Assembly (NCBI RefSeq): GCF_002741945.1
Contig: NZ_MDVN01000002.1
Span: forward strand, 1 to 64,000
Length of the DNA: 64,000 nucleotides
Reading direction: 5' to 3'
From: Gaetbulibacter sp. 4G1
GTDB lineage: Bacteria; Bacteroidota; Bacteroidia; Flavobacteriales; Flavobacteriaceae
In this document: positions 47,086 to 57,069 of the stretch, in pieces
How positions within the stretch are numbered: position 1 is the first letter of the stretch
Layout of the letters: each line of letters opens with the position of its first letter
Made by a program: the position numbers and the translations under genes
The notes under the pieces: model-generated
Seen by the model: the letters and a program-made list of their open reading frames with translations, nothing else
The model's database searches: none
What the model was told of the DNA's origin: nothing

Positions 47086-48690
47086 ATGCTAACAAAAAAG
47101 GATAAAGAACAATTACGAAGTACAATTTTCAGACATCTCGATGGTATTGCAACAGCACCTACAGCATATTCACTTTATAAAAAAGGAGTATTACAATATT
47201 TGTTAGATAACAAAAAAGCAACTCTTAAAACTATCGCTAAGCAATTTAATGCCAACGCTGGTTATTTAAATGTAAGTTTGCGCATTATGTGTGCTCAAGG
47301 ATGGTTAGTTCAATATATAGACAACACAAGTAATACGATTAGTTTTGAAATAAATGCGCAAAGTGAAAAGGCTTTTAAACTTGTTCCGTTATACAAAGAT
47401 GCTATAAACCTATTAACTCATTCGGTTAAATTTCCATCAGAACGCATCGGACCAGATGCTTTTAACGCTTTAGAAAAAATATTTAAAAAATTTGAAAACA
47501 ATTTTGGACTTACAGACTTTGATGACAACTCTGTTAAGCATCAAATACTAAAACATATAGAGGGTGTTATTGCAGCTCCTATTATTGTTTTATTAGGTGT
47601 TAATGGGCTATTCCATAAATATTTTATGGAAGCATCTTTTAGAGCTCAAGAATATCATAGCAACCCTGAAAGCTTTAAAAAGATACTAGATTTTTTATCT
47701 CATTTAGGGTGGTTTACAAAAAAGAATGATACCTATCAATTTACAGACGAAGGGCTATTTTTTGCGAAACGTGCAAGCGCATATGGTGTAACTGTATCGT
47801 ATTTACCGACCTTTGTTAAGTTAGACGAGCTTATTTTTGGAAACCCACTAGTTTTAAAAACTGAGACGCCAAACGATACTGAAAAGCATGTTGACAGGGA
47901 AATGAACGTTTGGGGAAGCGGTGGAGCACACTCTACATATTTTAAAATTATAGATGAAATAATCATTAAACTATTTAACAAGCCTATTGAAGAACAACCA
48001 AAAGGAATTTTAGATATGGGTTGTGGCAATGGTGCTTTTATACAACATATTTTTGATGTTATTGAATATAAAACCTTGCGTGGTAAAATGCTTGACGAAC
48101 ACCCACTATTATTAGTTGGAGCAGATTTTAATCAAGCTGCTTTAAAAGTAACTCGAGCTAATTTAATTAAAGCTGATATTTGGGCAAAAGTGATTTGGGG
48201 AGATATTGGTAGACCTGATTTATTAGCAAAAGATTTAAAAGAGGATTACAATATAGATTTAAAAGATTTATTGAACGTTCGTACTTTTTTAGATCACAAT
48301 CGTATTTGGGAATCTCCAAAAACAGAAACTAACAGAACTAGCAATTCTACTGGAGCATATACTTACCAAGGTAAACATATTAGCAATAATTTGGTTGAAG
48401 ATTCTCTTTTTGAACATTTACAAAAATGGAGACCTTATGTAGAAAGGTTTGGTTTATTAATTATAGAATTACATACTATAAACCCAAAACTAACCGCATC
48501 CAATTTAGGTAAAACAGCAGCTACAGCTTACGATGCTACTCACGGATATAGTGATCAATATATTTTAGAAGTAGATGTTTTTAATAAAGTAGCCTCTGAA
48601 GCTGGTTTACACCCAGATCCAAATTATTTCACAACGTTTCCGAATAACGAATTAGCAACTGTGAGTGTTAATTTATTAAAGGGAAATTAA
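47086..48690 (+). CDS. Class I SAM-dependent methyltransferase with two winged-helix-like N-terminal domains (AprA-related)
   Basis: 534 residues, cytosolic. Motif I is GILDMGCGNGAF (Asp310), with the acidic end of strand 2 at LLLVGADFNQAAL. Two related N-terminal segments precede it: residues 11-75 (FRHLDGIATAPTAYSLYKKGVLQYL) and 149-215 (LKHIEGVIAAPIIVLLGVNGLFHKYF), each followed by a winged-helix type block, as in the lid domains of O-methyltransferases. The overall look recalls the AprA-type methyltransferase modules of cyanobacterial polyketide synthases, but here it is a free-standing protein with no PKS nearby. Likely C- or O-methylation of a small acyl substrate. The unknown gene downstream is 18 bases away. 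Confidence 0.78.
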   Translation: MLTKKDKEQLRSTIFRHLDGIATAPTAYSLYKKGVLQYLLDNKKATLKTIAKQFNANAGYLNVSLRIMCAQGWLVQYIDNTSNTISFEINAQSEKAFKLVPLYKDAINLLTHSVKFPSERIGPDAFNALEKIFKKFENNFGLTDFDDNSVKHQILKHIEGVIAAPIIVLLGVNGLFHKYFMEASFRAQEYHSNPESFKKILDFLSHLGWFTKKNDTYQFTDEGLFFAKRASAYGVTVSYLPTFVKLDELIFGNPLVLKTETPNDTEKHVDREMNVWGSGGAHSTYFKIIDEIIIKLFNKPIEEQPKGILDMGCGNGAFIQHIFDVIEYKTLRGKMLDEHPLLLVGADFNQAALKVTRANLIKADIWAKVIWGDIGRPDLLAKDLKEDYNIDLKDLLNVRTFLDHNRIWESPKTETNRTSNSTGAYTYQGKHISNNLVEDSLFEHLQKWRPYVERFGLLIIELHTINPKLTASNLGKTAATAYDATHGYSDQYILEVDVFNKVASEAGLHPDPNYFTTFPNNELATVSVNLLKGN

Positions 48691-48708
48691 TCTCCATTTG
48701 AAAATCAT

Positions 48709-49179
48709 ATGAAAGCCGTATCGCTTAAAGAAATAAAACAAGAGTTAAATACACTATCAACTGCCGAAACTCAAGAGCTTTGTTTACGCTTATCACGTTT
48801 TAAAAAAGAAAACAAAGAACTACTCACCTATCTATTGTTTGAATCTCATAACGAGAGCGGCTACATCGAATCTGTCAAGCATTATGTTGACGATGAATTT
48901 GAGGTTATAAATATCAAAAGTTATTTTTACATCAGAAAAAGTGTCCGCAAAATTTTAAAGAACATAAAAAAATATGTTCGTTATTCGCAAAAAAAAGAAA
49001 CTGAAGTGGAGCTTCTACTCTACTTTTGCCAAAAACTAAAAGACTTCTCGCCTAGTATAAAATATAGTACACAATTACAAAACACCTATAACCGCCAAAT
49101 TCTCTTAGCTAAAAAAATAATTGCAACATTACATGAAGACTTGCAATACGATTATAATTTGATGCTAGAAGATTTATAA
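48709..49179 (+). CDS. Conserved hypothetical protein, all-helical
   Basis: 156 residues, rich in Lys, Glu and Leu, with no signal or membrane segment. Nearly all of it should be alpha-helical (SLKEIKQELNTLSTAETQELCLRLSRFKKENKELLTYLLFE, VRKILKNIKKYVRYSQKKETEVELLLYFCQKLKD). I recognise no motif. It starts 18 bases after the methyltransferase, so the two are probably cotranscribed. The function is unknown. Confidence 0.72.
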   Translation: MKAVSLKEIKQELNTLSTAETQELCLRLSRFKKENKELLTYLLFESHNESGYIESVKHYVDDEFEVINIKSYFYIRKSVRKILKNIKKYVRYSQKKETEVELLLYFCQKLKDFSPSIKYSTQLQNTYNRQILLAKKIIATLHEDLQYDYNLMLEDL

Positions 49180-49202
49180 TTTGTTAAAAACTTATTGACT
49201 TT

Positions 49203-49234
49203 TTGGACGTTTTACCTAAGGTTTGTTATCTTTA
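49203..49234 (+). promoter_or_regulatory. Promoter upstream of the candidate structured RNA and DUF1062 gene
   Basis: TTG (49203-49205), 21-base spacer, TATCTTTA (49227-49234): full -33 and 7 of 8 at -7. It lies about 270 bases before the DUF1062 ATG. Confidence 0.55.
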
Positions 49235-49239
49235 TTTCA

Positions 49240-49425
49240 TAAATATAAATAAACTCATATTTTGAGAACAATTCTTAAATTTATAGTAGCTTAATATTAG
49301 CCTTGTAAACCACGGGCTAATAATTCTTTCGTTCAGATAGTTCTATCTGAACTAGGTTTCCATTTAATCATATTATTCGTTGTGTTGCCACATAAGAGCA
49401 ATTGCATCTTCTATGGCTGTTTTTG
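49240..49425 (+). ncRNA. Candidate structured RNA: three hairpins, the last followed by a T-run
   Basis: The 326-base gap holds a promoter match followed by three hairpins. One: TATTAGCC (49295) with GGCTAATA (49315), 8 bp. Two: GTTCAGATAG-TT-CTATCTGAAC (49331-49352), a 10-bp perfect stem with a two-base loop. Three: GCC-AC-ATAAGA with TCT-TC-TATGGC (49387-49417), followed by TGTTTTTG. The end would resemble a terminator. It could be a free small RNA of about 185 bases or a leader controlling the DUF1062 gene. No known RNA family recognised, and no coding frame seen. Confidence 0.35.
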
Positions 49426-49505
49426 ATAATCTCATTAATCAAAAGCAATGATATAATGAATAATACTGAAAATCCTCTAAAGAATACTAAGCACGATTAT
49501 AAATA

Positions 49506-50096
49506 ATGAGAAATGAAAATATATGGGAGGTAAGGGCAAAAAACACTCCTCTTTTAAGAAGAAAATGCAATCGTTGTGATAATAACAGTTTTTATTGCAG
49601 CGAGAAATTTAGAGTAAACGCGCAAAAGAAGAACATTAATATATGGTTGATTTACAAATGTTTAAAATGCGATAATACTTACAATATGACCATTCTGCAT
49701 CGAACCAAACCAGAATCGATAAACAAAAATTTGCTCAATAAATTTTCGAAGAATAATTTGGATATTGTTTGGAAATACGCGTTTTCCCATGAAACAGCAA
49801 GGAAAAACAAGGTTACATTAGATTATGGAAGTGTTGAATATGATATAAACTACAATAATGTTCTGAATCTTGACAGTGAAATTGTAATCATCAAAATTAA
49901 ATACCTTTTTGACTTTAAGCTTAAATTGTCTTCCATCATCAAAATATGTTTTAATCTTTCAGCAAATCAATTAAACCAATTAATTAAAGCGAAAATTATC
50001 TTTATTAAAACCAAACATTTGCAAAAGAAATACAAACTTAAAAATCAAGATGTTTTTCAAATAAACACACAAGAGATTAAAAAATATTTGCAGTAA
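49506..50096 (+). CDS. DUF1062 domain protein
   Basis: 196 residues. The start NIWEVRAKNTPLLRRKCNRCDNNSFYCSEKFRVNAQKKNINIWLIYKCLKCDNTYN carries two CxxC pairs (CNRC, CLKC) forming a probable zinc ribbon, the DUF1062 signature. The C-terminal half (LKLSSIIKICFNLSANQLNQLIKAKIIF) has a helix pair that looks like an S4-like or helical RNA-binding region. Family function unknown; an RNA- or DNA-linked role is only an inference from the zinc ribbon. A leader of about 265 bases with strong hairpins precedes it. Confidence 0.85.
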   Translation: MRNENIWEVRAKNTPLLRRKCNRCDNNSFYCSEKFRVNAQKKNINIWLIYKCLKCDNTYNMTILHRTKPESINKNLLNKFSKNNLDIVWKYAFSHETARKNKVTLDYGSVEYDINYNNVLNLDSEIVIIKIKYLFDFKLKLSSIIKICFNLSANQLNQLIKAKIIFIKTKHLQKKYKLKNQDVFQINTQEIKKYLQ

Positions 50097-50202
50097 ATGA
50101 AAAAAAGAGTGAAAAACATATCTCTTTACAAAACCTAAGTTTCGTAACAATTTATTAATTTAAACAACGGGGATTTAGCCAAACATCAAACGAAAATCAA
50201 AA

Positions 50203-51414
50203 CTATTCATTAAGCAACTCATCTACAAATTCCTCAAAATTAGTTTTAAATTCAACGTATTTATCACCTGTAGCAGGTCCGTTAAAACCAGTATGTATCT
50301 TTCTAACCACACCCATTTTATCAATAAAAATAGTAGTTGGGTAACTTAAAACATGGTTAAGCATAGGCAATTTTTCTTGAGCTTTTACTTTACTAGAAGA
50401 GCCATACTGTGCTAATAAAATAGGGTATTCAATATCTATTTTTTCTTTTAACCTGTTAATACTATTAAAAGCTCCTGCTTCAGTTTTAGCATACTCAAAA
50501 GCTAATGCAACAATTTCAACACCTTTAGCTTTATTTTTTTTATAAAAATCGGTATAATATTTACTCTCATCTAAACAGTTTGGGCACCAAGTTCCCATAA
50601 TTTGCAACAAAACCACTTTGTTTTTAAAACGCTCATCTTCTAAAGATACCATCTCTCCATTGGCATTAGGAAATGAAAATTCAACTTTGTTATAACCTTC
50701 TTTTAAAAACGTAAGATTGTTAGCATCTGGCAATTCATAATTTTCATTTCGCTCAGCTACAAATGGCTCTTCCCAATGATTGCCAGAGTAAAACACACCA
50801 TTTAAGGTACTATCTGTTACCGTAGCGATGAACAAAAATGCGTGGGCACCATCAAAAGTGGAAAGCTTTAATTGATTACCATCAACTACGCCTTCTAAAT
50901 AACGATAATCGCCGGTTGTGGTTCTAAATGTTCCAGTAACTTTACTTCCATTTTGCTTAAAAATACCTTTCGCTATATATCTGTTATCCTCTGAATCTGG
51001 ACTAAAAACGGTTTCCCAGTTTCCAGAAATATCGTGTTTCGGATTAGTTGAAACATCAAAACGAGATTCTTTTTTTTCAGCTGCAAACGGTACAATTCTA
51101 TTAAGGCTAGTTTTAATAAAGTTTCCTGTTAATTTAGAATCTTTAATTTTTGCCTCTATAAAACCTTCAAAAACTGGCATTTTAATATAAACCGAATCGT
51201 TTTTATATTCAATATCATCAACATTTATAACTTCTTCAGCATTAAAAATTTTTAAACTTACTTCTGAAACAACTTCAAAATTAAAAGGCAATGTTTCAGA
51301 TTCACTTACATGTAAAACAGCTCGATATGTTCCCAATTCAAGTTTATTATTTGCCTTTTCTTGCTTACAAGAAAACATCAAAAGAATTACAATAGCTGTT
51401 ATAAAATACTTCAT
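50203..51414 (-). CDS. TlpA-like thioredoxin-fold lipoprotein
   Basis: 403 residues with lipoprotein signal FITAIVILLMFSC (Cys16). The N-terminal 220 residues form beta-rich domains (ISGNWETVFSPDSEDNRYIAKGIFKQNGSKVTGTFRTTTGDYRYLEG), like the N-terminal half of flavobacterial TlpA family proteins. The C-terminal 150 residues are a thioredoxin fold with an intact active site CPNC in MGTWCPNCLDESKYY. It probably reduces disulfides in the envelope, with electrons passed from a membrane partner. Convergent gap of 107 bases to DUF1062 and divergent from pheT. Confidence 0.9.
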   Translation of the reverse strand: MKYFITAIVILLMFSCKQEKANNKLELGTYRAVLHVSESETLPFNFEVVSEVSLKIFNAEEVINVDDIEYKNDSVYIKMPVFEGFIEAKIKDSKLTGNFIKTSLNRIVPFAAEKKESRFDVSTNPKHDISGNWETVFSPDSEDNRYIAKGIFKQNGSKVTGTFRTTTGDYRYLEGVVDGNQLKLSTFDGAHAFLFIATVTDSTLNGVFYSGNHWEEPFVAERNENYELPDANNLTFLKEGYNKVEFSFPNANGEMVSLEDERFKNKVVLLQIMGTWCPNCLDESKYYTDFYKKNKAKGVEIVALAFEYAKTEAGAFNSINRLKEKIDIEYPILLAQYGSSSKVKAQEKLPMLNHVLSYPTTIFIDKMGVVRKIHTGFNGPATGDKYVEFKTNFEEFVDELLNE

Positions 51415-51513
51415 AAATAAGATAATAAATTATATTATTCGAAATAACAACAATATACTAACATAAAAAAGCCAATTTTTACCCTTTTCTACTTTATAAA
51501 TGATAGCGCATGT

Positions 51514-51543
51514 TTGAATACTAGTTCCATTATTTTATCTTTG
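51514..51543 (+). promoter_or_regulatory. Promoter of pheT
   Basis: TTG (51514-51516), 19-base spacer, TATCTTTG (51536-51543): full consensus match, 24 bases before the ATG. Confidence 0.75.
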
Positions 51544-51566
51544 TTCGCTTAAATAGCAAATGATTT

Positions 51567-53993
51567 ATGAAGATTTCATATAACTGGTTAAAACAATTTA
51601 TAAAGACAGATTGGGCACCAGAACAAACTAGCGAACTACTTACAGATTTAGGGCTTGAAGTTGAAGGTGTTGAGCGTTACCAGTCAGTAAAAGGCGGATT
51701 AGATGGTGTTATAGTTGGCAAGGTTTTAACTTGTGTTAAACACCCAAATGCAGATAAACTTAAAATTACTACGGTTGATATAGGCGGTGATGAGCCGTTG
51801 CAAATAGTTTGTGGCGCACCAAATGTTGCTGCTGGACAAATAGTACCTGTTGCAACAATTGGAACGACTTTATACACTGAAGAAGATGAAGCTTGGACTA
51901 TAAAGAAAGGAAAAATTAGGGGTGAAGAAAGCCATGGAATGATTTGTGCTGAAGATGAATTAGGCTTAGGAAAATCACATGATGGCATTATGGTTTTAGA
52001 TGATACCATTAAAGTAGGTACGCAAGCAGCCGATATTTTTGATATAGAAAACGATTATGTTTTTGAAATTGGATTAACGCCAAACAGAGCGGATGCCATG
52101 AGCCACCTTGGTACTGCTCGCGACTTAAAAGCTGGGTTAGTTCAAAAAGATATTAATCTAGAACTCATTACACCATCTGTAAGTGCTTTTCATACAGATA
52201 ATCGTATGCTGAAGATTGATATCGATGTATTAAATAAAGATTTAGCCCCTCGTTATTGTGGTGTAACCATCTCTGGATTAAAAGTTGCAGAATCTCCTGC
52301 ATGGCTACAACATCGATTAAAAGCTATTGGTTTAAGCCCAATTAACAATATTGTTGACGCAACTAATTATGTATTACACGAGTTAGGTCAACCACTTCAT
52401 GCCTTTGATGCAGTAAAGGTTTCTGGTAATAAAATTGAGGTTAAAACATTAAAATCTGGCACTAAATTTACAACATTAGATGGAATAGAACGTGAATTGC
52501 ACGAAGATGACTTAATGATTTGTGATGCTGAAAAACCTATGTGTATTGCTGGTGTTTTTGGTGGTATTGATTCTGGTGTTACCGAAAGTACAACAAGTAT
52601 TTTTTTAGAAAGTGCTTATTTTAATCCTATTAGCATTCGTAAATCAGCAAAACGCCACGGTTTAAATACTGATGCTTCATTTAGATTTGAGCGTGGTATT
52701 GATCCAAATATCACTGAGTATGCATTAAAACGTGCCGCTTTGTTAATTCAAGAATTGGCTGGAGGAGAAATTACTAGTGATTTAATTGATGTCTATCCTA
52801 ACAAAATTGAAGACTTTCAAGTACGTTTAAGTTTTGATAATGCGAAAAAGTTAATTGGTGAAGAAATTCCGCGCGAAATTATTAAAAGCATCTTAACTTC
52901 ATTAGATATTAAAGTAAATAATGTTACCGAAACTGGCTTAGGGCTTACTGTGCCTGCTTATAGAAATGACGTGCAACGTGAAGCCGATATTATTGAAGAA
53001 ATTTTACGTGTTTATGGGTATAACAACATAAAAACAACTGAAAAATTAAACGCTTCAATTTCTAGCACATCGCGTTTTGAAGATCACAAAATTCAGAATA
53101 TTGTTGGCAATCAATTAGCTGCTCAAGGGTTTTACGAGATTCTTGCTAATTCGCTAACTAACCCTAGTTATATTACTTTAAGTGAGCAATTAAAAGAAGC
53201 TCATAATATTACCATGCTTAACCCTTTAAGTAATGACTTATCGGTTATGCGCCAATCGTTATTGTTTTCTGGTTTAGAAGCTATTTCGCATAATATTAAT
53301 AGAAAACGACAAGATTTAAAATTCTTTGAGTTTGGTAAAACTTACCATAATTATAATGGTACTAGAGAAGAAGTTAAACATTTAACTCTTTTTGCAACTG
53401 GTAATCAAAATAAAGAAAGCTGGCATACATCAGCTAAAAAGAGTGATTTCTTTTTCTTAAAAGGAAGTATTATTTCATTATTAAACCGCTTAGGTATTTC
53501 TAGATTTAATGAAACACCAATAAAAAGTGATTTATTTAGTGAAGGTTTAACTTTAAGTTTAGGTAAAACTAAATTAGCAGACTTTGGCTTATTAAAGAAA
53601 TCTGTATTAAAGCATTTTGATATTTCTCAAGAAGTCCTTTTTGCAGATTTTAATTGGGATGCTATTTTGGACATTGTAAAAAGAAATAAAATTACGTTTA
53701 AAGCCATTCCAAAATACCCAGAAGTACGACGCGATTTCGCATTATTGTTAGATGATACTGTCTCTTTCGAATCGATTCATAAAATAGCTAAGCAAAGTGA
53801 AAAACAGTTGCTTAAGAATGTAAGTTTATTTGATGTATATCAAGGCAAAAATTTGCCAAAAGGAAAAAAGAGTTATGCCGTTAGTTTTACCATACAAGAC
53901 GAAAACAAGACGCTTACCGATAAGCAGATTGATAAAATAATGAATAAACTACAGGTAAATTTTGAAAAACAACTAGGAGCAGAATTGAGATAA
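51567..53993 (+). CDS. pheT: Phenylalanine--tRNA ligase beta subunit
   Basis: 808 residues, full length. Domains in order: tRNA-binding OB-fold (about 40-150, VIVGKVLTCVKHPNADKLKITTVDIG), B3/B4 editing domain (about 215-390, NNIVDATNYVLHELGQPLHAFDA), B5 (about 405-475), catalytic-like core (KFFEFGKTYHN) and C-terminal FDX-ACB anticodon-binding domain (KYPEVRRDFALLLDD...). It pairs with PheS, which is not in this window. Own promoter; the PAP2 gene is only two bases downstream. Confidence 0.97.
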   Translation: MKISYNWLKQFIKTDWAPEQTSELLTDLGLEVEGVERYQSVKGGLDGVIVGKVLTCVKHPNADKLKITTVDIGGDEPLQIVCGAPNVAAGQIVPVATIGTTLYTEEDEAWTIKKGKIRGEESHGMICAEDELGLGKSHDGIMVLDDTIKVGTQAADIFDIENDYVFEIGLTPNRADAMSHLGTARDLKAGLVQKDINLELITPSVSAFHTDNRMLKIDIDVLNKDLAPRYCGVTISGLKVAESPAWLQHRLKAIGLSPINNIVDATNYVLHELGQPLHAFDAVKVSGNKIEVKTLKSGTKFTTLDGIERELHEDDLMICDAEKPMCIAGVFGGIDSGVTESTTSIFLESAYFNPISIRKSAKRHGLNTDASFRFERGIDPNITEYALKRAALLIQELAGGEITSDLIDVYPNKIEDFQVRLSFDNAKKLIGEEIPREIIKSILTSLDIKVNNVTETGLGLTVPAYRNDVQREADIIEEILRVYGYNNIKTTEKLNASISSTSRFEDHKIQNIVGNQLAAQGFYEILANSLTNPSYITLSEQLKEAHNITMLNPLSNDLSVMRQSLLFSGLEAISHNINRKRQDLKFFEFGKTYHNYNGTREEVKHLTLFATGNQNKESWHTSAKKSDFFFLKGSIISLLNRLGISRFNETPIKSDLFSEGLTLSLGKTKLADFGLLKKSVLKHFDISQEVLFADFNWDAILDIVKRNKITFKAIPKYPEVRRDFALLLDDTVSFESIHKIAKQSEKQLLKNVSLFDVYQGKNLPKGKKSYAVSFTIQDENKTLTDKQIDKIMNKLQVNFEKQLGAELR

Positions 53994-53995
53994 TT

Positions 53996-54853
53996 TTGAG
54001 GAGAAAAAGTAGCTTTATCTTTATTGTTTTAATTTTGTTTGCTTTTAAGTTGAATGCACAACAAAGTATAATAAGCGCTAACAATGTTAATGATACAATT
54101 TCTATTGGCAGATTGGTGCTTTACGATTTAAAGCAGAGTGTCAAAGGGGTTGGTCATTCGTTTACAAGACCCTTACATTGGAAAAAAAAAGATTTCACAA
54201 CTTTAGGAACTGTAATTATTGGAGCTTATGCATTGTCGACTATTGACGATGAATCAAGCGCATTTTTTGTGCGTAATGAACAACATGTTCCAAATTTATT
54301 TCAAGAAGTTGGTACTCGTTTTGGAAGCCCTCAAGTTTATTTTATTGCGAATGCTTCACTCTATGGATTTGGTTTATTTACAAGAAATGAAAAACTAAGA
54401 AAGACTAGTGTTTTAATTATTTCATCTTCTTTTACTAGTGGTATTATTCAAAGTTTAAGCAAAACTGCTTTTGGTAGAGTACGACCTGGAAACGGATATA
54501 ATAGTAATGAATTCAGGTTTTGGTCTAATAAAGCAAAATTTCACTCATTCCCTTCTGGTCATACCGTTTTATCCGTGACTATGGCACACGCGATCGCAAA
54601 ACAGTTTGATAATACATGGTCAAAAATTGGTGTATATTCTTTAGGCGCCATTGCTCCTATTTCTAGGCTTTTTAGTGGTGCACATTGGTTAACCGATGTT
54701 GGAATTGGTGCTGTTTTAAGTATTGTTATTGTAGATTCTATAGATAAATTTTTGTTTAAAACAAAGGCATACAATTACACTAAGAAAGAAAAGCAAATTT
54801 CTTGGAATTTCACTTTTAGCGGAAAAGGGATTGGTTTTATTGGAACTTTTTAA
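53996..54853 (+). CDS. PAP2 superfamily membrane phosphatase
   Basis: 285 residues. The start is TTG two bases after the pheT stop; it gives a clean signal peptide ending LNAQ-Q, and no closer ATG does. All three PAP2 motifs are present: KX6RP in KTAFGRVRP (about 155), PSGH in FPSGHTVLS (about 185), and SRX5HX3D in SRLFSGAHWLTD (about 222). Several membrane helices lie around them. It should dephosphorylate a lipid phosphate on the periplasmic side, such as undecaprenyl diphosphate, lipid A phosphate or phosphatidate; which one is not decided by sequence. Translational coupling to pheT is likely. Confidence 0.88.
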   Translation: MRRKSSFIFIVLILFAFKLNAQQSIISANNVNDTISIGRLVLYDLKQSVKGVGHSFTRPLHWKKKDFTTLGTVIIGAYALSTIDDESSAFFVRNEQHVPNLFQEVGTRFGSPQVYFIANASLYGFGLFTRNEKLRKTSVLIISSSFTSGIIQSLSKTAFGRVRPGNGYNSNEFRFWSNKAKFHSFPSGHTVLSVTMAHAIAKQFDNTWSKIGVYSLGAIAPISRLFSGAHWLTDVGIGAVLSIVIVDSIDKFLFKTKAYNYTKKEKQISWNFTFSGKGIGFIGTF

Positions 54854-54934
54854 GTTATTTTTTTATATAAAACTTTCTTTCTAAACTAACCAAAATTTCG
54901 TATATTTAGTTAAGAACCTATAAAACCTGATACT

Positions 54935-55174
54935 ATGTTTGATTCAAATTATATAAAAATTTTTACCGGTAGTTTTATTGAAGTACAACGCATAATCTCT
55001 GATTTAAAGAAAGTAGACATCATTCCTGTTGTTAAAGATCAAACAGAATCAGCTCGATTAGCTGGCTTTGGTGGTGGTATAGTTCCTGGTTTTCAAGAAG
55101 TATATATCCACAAAGACGAACTTGATAAGGCTGTTGAAATTGTTGAAAATATTAATGCTAGTTTAAAACCATAA
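54935..55174 (+). CDS. DUF2007 small protein (putative signal-transducing family)
   Basis: 79 residues, one compact domain: IFTGSFIEVQRIISDLKKVDIIPVVKDQTESARLAGFGGGIVPGFQEVYIHKDELDKAVEIVENI. This matches DUF2007, a family related to ferredoxin-like GlnB-type folds with unknown function. Single gene. Confidence 0.9.
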   Translation: MFDSNYIKIFTGSFIEVQRIISDLKKVDIIPVVKDQTESARLAGFGGGIVPGFQEVYIHKDELDKAVEIVENINASLKP

Positions 55175-55228
55175 TATTTTCAAAATAATTAATAAATATA
55201 CTACAACTCTACACTCTGTACAAAGTAG

Positions 55229-56863
<1,635 letters not shown>

Positions 56864-56874
56864 TTAATTTTTTG

Positions 56875-56882
56875 CAAAAGTA
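56875..56882 (-). promoter_or_regulatory. Promoter -7 box of the ABC-F gene
   Basis: TACTTTTG on the minus strand is an exact TAnnTTTG match, 21 bases before the ATG. The -33 position reads TTC at 20 bases. Confidence 0.55.
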
Positions 56883-57069
56883 GAAAAATGAATTGGTAAG
56901 TGGAAACATACTTTGTTTATTTTTAAATCTGAAAAGCATTAATTTAACACGTATTTTAGCTATTATTCTTACAATAACATTTAACAACGCATTAACAGCA
57001 CTTTATAAATACATGCCATATTTTTGTTATACTTAGCATTATGCTAAAACATTTTTTTGAAGAGGGAAT

